Below are positions 60,012-64,000 of a stretch of DNA of 64,000 nt, piece after piece. Position 1 is the stretch's first letter, and every line of letters begins with the position of its first letter. The notes below the pieces were generated by a model that saw nothing but the letters and a program-made list of their open reading frames with translations, did not search any database and was not told the DNA's origin. The position numbers and the translations under genes were made by a program. Origin of the DNA: DASUPK01 sp963695675 (GTDB lineage: Bacteria > Actinomycetota > Thermoleophilia > Solirubrobacterales > 70-9); assembly GCA_963695675.1 (NCBI GenBank), contig CAVOGY010000001.1, positions 1 to 64,000 of the forward strand, given 5' to 3'.

Positions 60012-60041
60012 GCCGCGGGCGCTCTCCGTCGTCCAAAGCGG

Positions 60042-60446
60042 CTACGCCGACAGCCCGGCGGCTTCGAGGGCTTCATTAGCGTCCAGATGCTCATGGATGC
60101 ACGCGATCTTCTGGCCCCGGACCGTAAAGACAACCGCGTAGGACGTGGTTTCCAGGTCGATGCCCGCCACCTCAGCGCGGCCCGCCAGGCGGACGAACGC
60201 GACTACGTGCTCGTCATTCCCATCGAGGATGCGCTCGAGCTCCCAGCGCAGGTCAGGGAATGACTCCCACCAAGACTCCAGCCAGGCACGGACGTCATCG
60301 TGCCCACGGTGCACTGAGTACTCCGGGTCAGTTTGGACCGGCACCCACTCGATTTCCGGGTCCAAGGCCGCCATCAGGGAGTCCAACCCGGTGATGGCTT
60401 CCCTTTCCACGAACCTTCGAACGACCTCGACGTTCTCTTGCGACAT
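60042..60446 (-). CDS. SnoaL-like protein of the MSQENVEVV family (intact copy)
   Basis: The ATG at 60446 gives MSQENVEVVRRFVEREAITG and a 134-residue protein with LDPEIEWVPVQTDPEYSVHR, RAWLESWWESFPDLRWELER and AVVFTVRGQKIACIHEHLDA, ending NEALEAAGLSA. This single-domain NTF2-fold family is numerous in Thermoleophilia. It is the only complete member of this subfamily here and the reference for the scars at 18.9, 39.5, 42.5, 43.1, 48.4 and 54.8 kb. A type B hairpin abuts the stop, and an A+B repeat lies 27-73 bp upstream of the start. Confidence 0.87.
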   Translation of the reverse strand: MSQENVEVVRRFVEREAITGLDSLMAALDPEIEWVPVQTDPEYSVHRGHDDVRAWLESWWESFPDLRWELERILDGNDEHVVAFVRLAGRAEVAGIDLETTSYAVVFTVRGQKIACIHEHLDANEALEAAGLSA

Positions 60447-60472
60447 CGCCCACGCAGTAGCTCGCCAAAGGT

Positions 60473-60519
60473 GCTGCTTTCCATGCAAAGCGGATAGCCG
60501 CTTTTCGTCCAAAACGGCT
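60473..60519. repeat. A+B stem-loop repeat in the leader of the SnoaL-like gene
   Basis: Type A (GCTGCTTTCCATGCAAAGC) and type B (AGCCGCTTT, loop TCGTCC, AAAACGGCT) lie 27-73 bp before the SnoaL ATG on the opposite strand, followed by the leader GAGCTACTGCGTGGGCG. Similar leaders remain at 43.1, 54.8 and 18.9 kb. Confidence 0.75.
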
Positions 60520-60629
60520 ATGTCGCGGGGCTTCTCTGCCTTGAGCAGGCGCATCCAGGCGGAAGCGGAGGGACCATTGCACTTCCCAGATCGGCGCCCA
60601 CTCATTCACCCCAGAGTTAGACTGCGGGC

Positions 60630-61940
60630 ATGCCCAAGCGAGCTCCAAGGGGACTCGCCTTGGCGGCAGTATTCCCGGTCGCGTTACTCCTCACCGTTTC
60701 ATCCGCCGCCGCCGCTCAGCGCTTCGCGGCGCCAACGGGGAGCGGTGCGGCCTGCACATCCCCGGCCCCGTGCAGCATCCAGACCGCGTTCAGTGGCGCG
60801 ATCGACGGTGACGAGATCATCCTCAGCACCGGTGACTATGGCCCGGTCTCCTCGATTCTGTCGGTCCCGAGCAACGGCAGCGCTCACGGTGTCCAGGGCC
60901 AGCCGGCGCCGCGGATCCACTTCGCTTCTGGCAGCTACCTCTTGCTCACGCCGGCATCTCGGGTGAGCTATCTGCAGGTCGACGGGGTGACTCCCGCCCC
61001 GCTTCAGGTCGACCAAGCCGACGCGGTGGCGGATCAGGTCCTCTCGCAGGCGAGCGGCAACGGAGCGTGCATCTTGTTCGGCAGGCTGATCGACAGCGTC
61101 TGCTGGACCTCCGCCCCCGGTTTCCCCGCCCTCGAAGCGGTCGCCAACCTCAGCTTCACCCCGACGATGCGCAACGTGACCCTGGAGGCGACCGGCGCGG
61201 ACGGCACAGGGCTCTCCATCAGGGCGGGGGGCAGCGCCACCCTGGCGGCGAGCGCGACCAACGTGATCGTGCACGGCGCCGGTACGCGGGACCTTGACAT
61301 CGAGGCAACCCTCCCGGCGCATGCCACGCTCGCCATCGATCACTCCAACTATCTGAACCCCTTCCAATCGGGGACGGGTGCACAGATCACACAGACGAAC
61401 AAGCAGACTGCCGCCCCTCTCTTCGTCAACGCCGGCACAGGCGACTTCCACCAGGCCACAGGCTCGCCGACGATCGACGCCGGCGTCCCCGCGGACCTGA
61501 TGGGCAGCGCCGACATCGACGGGGACGCGCGCACCATCGGCGCAGCTCCCGACATCGGGGCCGACGAGTTCGTTCCCGGACCGCCCACCTCGGCGACTAC
61601 TCCGCCTGTCTGCAAGGGCAAGACGGCAACCATCGTCGGCGACGACGGCCCCAACACCCTCTCTGGCACCCCAGCGGCGGACGTGATCGCGGCGCTTGGA
61701 GGCAACGACAAGGTCTTCGGCCTGGCGGGGAACGACACGATCTGCGGCGGCTCGGGCAAGGACACTCTCAAGGGGGGCGCCGGGAACGACTTTCTCGGCG
61801 GCCAAAAGGGCAATGACAAGCTCTACGGTCAGAAAGGCAACGACAAGCTCAGCGGCAAGGCGGGCAAGGACACGCTCAAGGGGGGTCCCGGCAAGGACAA
61901 GCTCAAGGGCGGCGCTGGCAGGGACAAGCAGATCCAGTAG
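60630..61940 (+). CDS. secreted RTX-type repeat protein with beta-helix-like N-terminal domain
   Basis: The 436-residue protein has a signal peptide (GLALAAVFPVALLLTVSSAA, cleavage near residue 29). Residues 35-315 resemble right-handed beta-helix 'choice-of-anchor' domains (CSIQTAFSGAIDGDEIILST, ending SPTIDAGVPADLMGSADIDG and APDIGADEF). Residues 335-430 are RTX-like repeats (VFGLAGNDTICGGSGKDTLK, GQKGNDKLYGQKGNDKLSG). It ends GRDKQIQ. A decayed paralogue of the repeat part lies at 43241. Calcium-dependent folding after export is expected. Confidence 0.85.
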   Translation: MPKRAPRGLALAAVFPVALLLTVSSAAAAQRFAAPTGSGAACTSPAPCSIQTAFSGAIDGDEIILSTGDYGPVSSILSVPSNGSAHGVQGQPAPRIHFASGSYLLLTPASRVSYLQVDGVTPAPLQVDQADAVADQVLSQASGNGACILFGRLIDSVCWTSAPGFPALEAVANLSFTPTMRNVTLEATGADGTGLSIRAGGSATLAASATNVIVHGAGTRDLDIEATLPAHATLAIDHSNYLNPFQSGTGAQITQTNKQTAAPLFVNAGTGDFHQATGSPTIDAGVPADLMGSADIDGDARTIGAAPDIGADEFVPGPPTSATTPPVCKGKTATIVGDDGPNTLSGTPAADVIAALGGNDKVFGLAGNDTICGGSGKDTLKGGAGNDFLGGQKGNDKLYGQKGNDKLSGKAGKDTLKGGPGKDKLKGGAGRDKQIQ

Positions 61941-61956
61941 TGCCTAGCCCCACACT

Positions 61957-61978
61957 GCTGCTTTCCATGCAAAGCAGT
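61957..61978. repeat. type A hairpin after the RTX gene
   Basis: GCTGCTTT, CCATGC and AAAGCAGT lie 16 bp after the RTX stop, with the linker TGCCTAGCCC shared with the decayed RTX copy at 43.8 kb. A transcript-end function is likely. Confidence 0.7.
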
Positions 61979-62017
61979 GCTCTCTAATCACACCGCAGAG
62001 GGTGGAAGAGGGCCGAG

Positions 62018-62824
62018 CTAGTGAGTCACACTGACGAGCTGGATCTGCTCGTGGTTGCCGCTCACCGTCTGCTCCTTGACGTCACCGAGGCCGGCGACGT
62101 AGAACTTGCGCTCGGCGACGCCCGGGTCGAGCTTGGGGGCCGTCTCCTCGGTGAGCAGCGTCTGTGGAAATGATCCAGCGGGCACGGCCAGAGCCCCGCC
62201 GCTTCCGAGAATTCGGGCCTGGTCCTCCGCATGTTGGGGGTAGTACTCCTGGCGATACGAGCCGTCCGGCTGCGCGTTGCCCGGCATGATGATCCCCGGC
62301 TGCGCGCCGTTGACCCCCGCCTCCCACGAGTCGTCCGCCTTCACGAACTTTCCGTTCTGGAGCTCGCGCGTGTCCTCGCCCATGTACCAGACGTTTCCGT
62401 AGTTGTCCTGGGCGTACCAGTCGAAAGTCCTCTCGATCTGCTTCCCGCGCGAGGAGACGATGTCGCTGACGACCGTGCTCTTTACGCCCAGGATCTCCTT
62501 CGTCTGGCGGGTCACCACCATGTCGTCGCTCTGCGGCGTCTTCCCGTCCTCGGCCACGCCCCGGTAGTGGAAGGCGGTTCCTGGCTTCAAGGGGAAGTAG
62601 CGGTTGTCGACCATGTCGACGAAGTTCGCGGGGTCGATCTTCGGCGAGTAGGTGCCGCTGACGGGCGCCAGGCTGGAGGCCGAGCCCGTTGAGCTGGCCA
62701 CCGTTGACGCCGCCGAGGTCGACGATGAGCTTCCTCCGCCGGAGGAGCCACAGCCGGCCGCGGACGCCGCGAGCAGTCCGGCCAGGGCTGTCATGACTAA
62801 GCCCCTTGCTGTGGGTCGCTTCAC
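62018..62824 (-). CDS. secreted lipoprotein of unknown function
   Basis: The 268-residue protein has a lipoprotein signal peptide (LVMTALAGLLAASAAGCGSS, lipobox ASAAGC) and a Ser/Thr-rich linker. A large domain follows: FVDMVDNRYFPLKPGTAFHY, RTFDWYAQDNYGNVWYMGED and KLDPGVAERKFYVAGLGDVK. The NRYFPLKPGTxxxY and DNxGNVWYxGE blocks recur in uncharacterised secreted actinobacterial proteins. The function is unknown. The gene converges with the RTX gene. Confidence 0.8.
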   Translation of the reverse strand: MKRPTARGLVMTALAGLLAASAAGCGSSGGGSSSSTSAASTVASSTGSASSLAPVSGTYSPKIDPANFVDMVDNRYFPLKPGTAFHYRGVAEDGKTPQSDDMVVTRQTKEILGVKSTVVSDIVSSRGKQIERTFDWYAQDNYGNVWYMGEDTRELQNGKFVKADDSWEAGVNGAQPGIIMPGNAQPDGSYRQEYYPQHAEDQARILGSGGALAVPAGSFPQTLLTEETAPKLDPGVAERKFYVAGLGDVKEQTVSGNHEQIQLVSVTH

Positions 62825-62898
62825 GCGTTCCGTTTTACGGGAGGCGTATGAACGGGCGATGAACGCGGGGGCTTCAACCGGCTTGCCTCAGCCTCCTG

Positions 62899-62932
62899 CT
62901 ACGGGCCGCAGTAGGCCTACGGGCCGCAGTAG
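62899..62932. repeat. short tandem repeat
   Basis: CTACGGGCCGCAGTAG occurs twice, 18 bp apart, upstream of the lipoprotein gene. Each unit is itself nearly palindromic (CTAC and GTAG ends), so it may be an operator or slippage product. Confidence 0.5.
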
Positions 62933-63038
62933 CGATCACCCTGGCATCGGCGTAGCCGCCTTTTCTCGTGAAGCGACCGGTTCAGCCCTGAGGGCCGGCC
63001 CGTCCGCAGCCCGGGCCCCCGTCTTTGCGGCAGCGAAC

Positions 63039-63323
63039 CTACGAAGTCAGCAGATTGTGCACCGGCTGTGCGCTGATCTGCGGCGAAATCCTGTCCCCCT
63101 CGCCCGCTTCCCGAAGGGCCGGAAGCAGTTTCTCGTCCCGAAACTGCTGGAAGCGATCCTCCGATTCCCAGACCGTGATGACACGCCAGCCGTTCTCGAT
63201 GGGGCCCGCGATATGCAGTTGACAGCCATCAGGAAGGCTGTCGCCTTCCATCACCTTCGGGTTCACCTCGTCGTACATCTCCTGGCTCCCGCCTTCGATC
63301 TCGTTCACGATTACGACTGCCAT
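63039..63323 (-). CDS. small ABM-like dimeric alpha/beta-barrel protein
   Basis: The 94-residue protein reads MAVVIVNEIEGGSQEMYDEV, GCQLHIAGPIENGWRVITVW and ESEDRFQQFRDEKLLPALRE. The alternation of strand, helix and the WRVITVWESEDRFQQF block is typical of antibiotic-biosynthesis-monooxygenase-fold proteins. An enzymatic role is unproven. GGAGGCGCAG precedes the ATG. Confidence 0.75.
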   Translation of the reverse strand: MAVVIVNEIEGGSQEMYDEVNPKVMEGDSLPDGCQLHIAGPIENGWRVITVWESEDRFQQFRDEKLLPALREAGEGDRISPQISAQPVHNLLTS

Positions 63324-63658
63324 CTGCGCCTCCTCCGGTTTTCGCGTACGCGACCACGAGCTACCTGTTGCTGTGCCGTCGATCCTATTCCCTCGCCGGC
63401 GTGCGACGATCAGCGGTGCCTTCCATGCAAAGCGGATAGCCGCTTCTCGTCCAAAGCGGCGCTGTTAGTCGATGACAGCGCCGCCCGCGCGGGCCCGCCC
63501 AAGCCGCTCGGTGCGGCCTTTTTCTGCCGTCTCCACCCGAAGTGGACCCAGACCTGCTACGTGTAGCCCCACTAGGGCCACAGACAGCGATCCCCACACA
63601 GACACAGCGGGGGCGCGACGTCGAGGGGCTATAGCTGCACCAAACGAGAGGGGCAACC
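63324..63658. other. intergenic region with an A+B repeat
   Basis: No gene is supported in these 335 bp. The left half holds the hairpin repeat at 63420-63461. The remainder includes GC-rich CCGCCCGCGCGGGCCCGCC at about 63480, a possible terminator stem, and the leader of the small gene at 63659. Confidence 0.45.
63420..63461. repeat. A+B stem-loop repeat
   Basis: CTTCCATGCAAAGCGGATA and AGCCGCTTCTCGTCC-AAAGCGGC keep both loops. The A stem has lost a few left-arm bases; the B stem is intact (63438-63461). Confidence 0.7.
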
Positions 63659-63859
63659 ATGCTCCCTAGCAAGACGCTCGCCGAAGAGCACGTCCAGATG
63701 ATGCTCACGGTTGGGTCCCCGTTCGATGACATCGAGGACTACATCAACAAGACCAAGCTGCGCGATCACCAGAAGTCGGCGCTTTGGCTGATCGCCTGGT
63801 CGGGGCAGGAGCGCTCCGTGCAACGTCGAGTTGCGCACGAGGCGTTAGCCCTCAGCTAG
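63659..63859 (+). CDS. small helical protein of unknown function
   Basis: The 66-residue product starts MLPSKTLAEEHVQMMLTVGS behind GAGAGGGGCAACC. It continues PFDDIEDYINKTKLRDHQKS and ALWLIAWSGQERSVQRRVAH. It is predicted all-helical and soluble. No family is recognised. The good ribosome-binding site and codon use support a real gene. Confidence 0.6.
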   Translation: MLPSKTLAEEHVQMMLTVGSPFDDIEDYINKTKLRDHQKSALWLIAWSGQERSVQRRVAHEALALS

Positions 63860-64000
63860 ACGTTCGTCCTCTTCGAAGCGCAAGAAGCGGCTCGATGCCG
63901 TAGCCAGGCGGAGGGTGACGACCGCTGCGCGCTTCCCCTTGCTCAGAACTCTCTTCTCGCCGAGGACGGTGCAGCGGCGGATCTCAGCTGTGGCCGGGGC
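63845..64000 (-). CDS. possible gene running off the right edge
   Basis: A minus-strand frame enters from the right edge and reads ATAEIRRCTVLGEKRVLSKG, then RAAVVTLRLATASSRFLRFE, ending at TAA 63845-63847. It is open for 51 codons and overlaps the end of the preceding gene by 15 bp. There is too little to assign a family; it may be chance. Confidence 0.25.
   Translation of the reverse strand, partial: APATAEIRRCTVLGEKRVLSKGKRAAVVTLRLATASSRFLRFEEDERLAEG

Noticed and set aside
42503..63461. The stem-loops as a CRISPR array
   Set aside because: Units are irregularly spaced by whole genes, there are no equal-length spacers and no cas genes.

Overview
The window is high-GC bacterial DNA with actinobacterial codon use. 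The mix of genes (small SnoaL/NTF2-like proteins beginning MSQENVEVV, large ATPase-LuxR regulators, several DUF2252 proteins, Asp/Gly-rich RTX-type secreted proteins, mycobacterial-type ArsC) suggests Thermoleophilia/Solirubrobacterales. That placement is inference; no rRNA or complete tRNA gene is present.

Layout. 1-4.2 kb: the 5' end of a class II amidotransferase, a DUF1269 protein, a CPA1 antiporter and a SulP permease. 4.4-7.9 kb: two divergent arsenic operons, arsR-arsM-(R2-like diiron protein) leftward and arsC-aquaporin rightward, around a shared operator-like palindrome. 8-15.8 kb: K+/H+ antiporter, UspA, SHOCT, cupin, cation transporter, a multicopper oxidase carrying a heavy-metal-binding insert, a serine hydrolase and a second aquaporin. 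15.9-24.3 kb: two DUF2252 genes flanking membrane-protein genes, several of them frameshifted. 24.4-39.7 kb: an island-like stretch marked by three copies of the 3' half of a CAT-anticodon tRNA. It holds a CBS-nucleotidyltransferase, an RTX protein, a tandem pair of ATPase-LuxR regulators (first copy wrecked, second intact) and an operon of small exported proteins sharing an Asp/Asn/Gly-rich tail. A duplicated pair of small-protein plus DUF4440 genes follows. 39.8-64 kb: stress and metal genes (sulfite oxidase-like protein, MOSC, third DUF2252, chromate transporter, two beta-carbonic anhydrases, TOBE/Mop protein, dihydrofolate-reductase-like and VOC proteins), RTX proteins, a lone tyrosine recombinase and many gene remnants.

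The most distinctive non-coding feature is a family of intergenic stem-loops. Type A has the loop CCATGC between GCTGCTTT-like arms; type B has the loop TCGTCC/CTCGTCC between GCCGCTTT-like arms. About twenty loci carry one or both, nearly all between 42.5 and 63.5 kb. They lie next to stop codons, and next to conserved leader, start or stop fragments of SnoaL-like genes that have otherwise disappeared.

Many conserved genes carry single-base frameshifts (arsM, multicopper oxidase, HD hydrolase, aminotransferase, ion channel, GAP-family and GNAT proteins, one LuxR copy). Some are clearly decayed; others could be consensus errors in the assembly. All functions are read from motifs in the sequence; no database search was possible.
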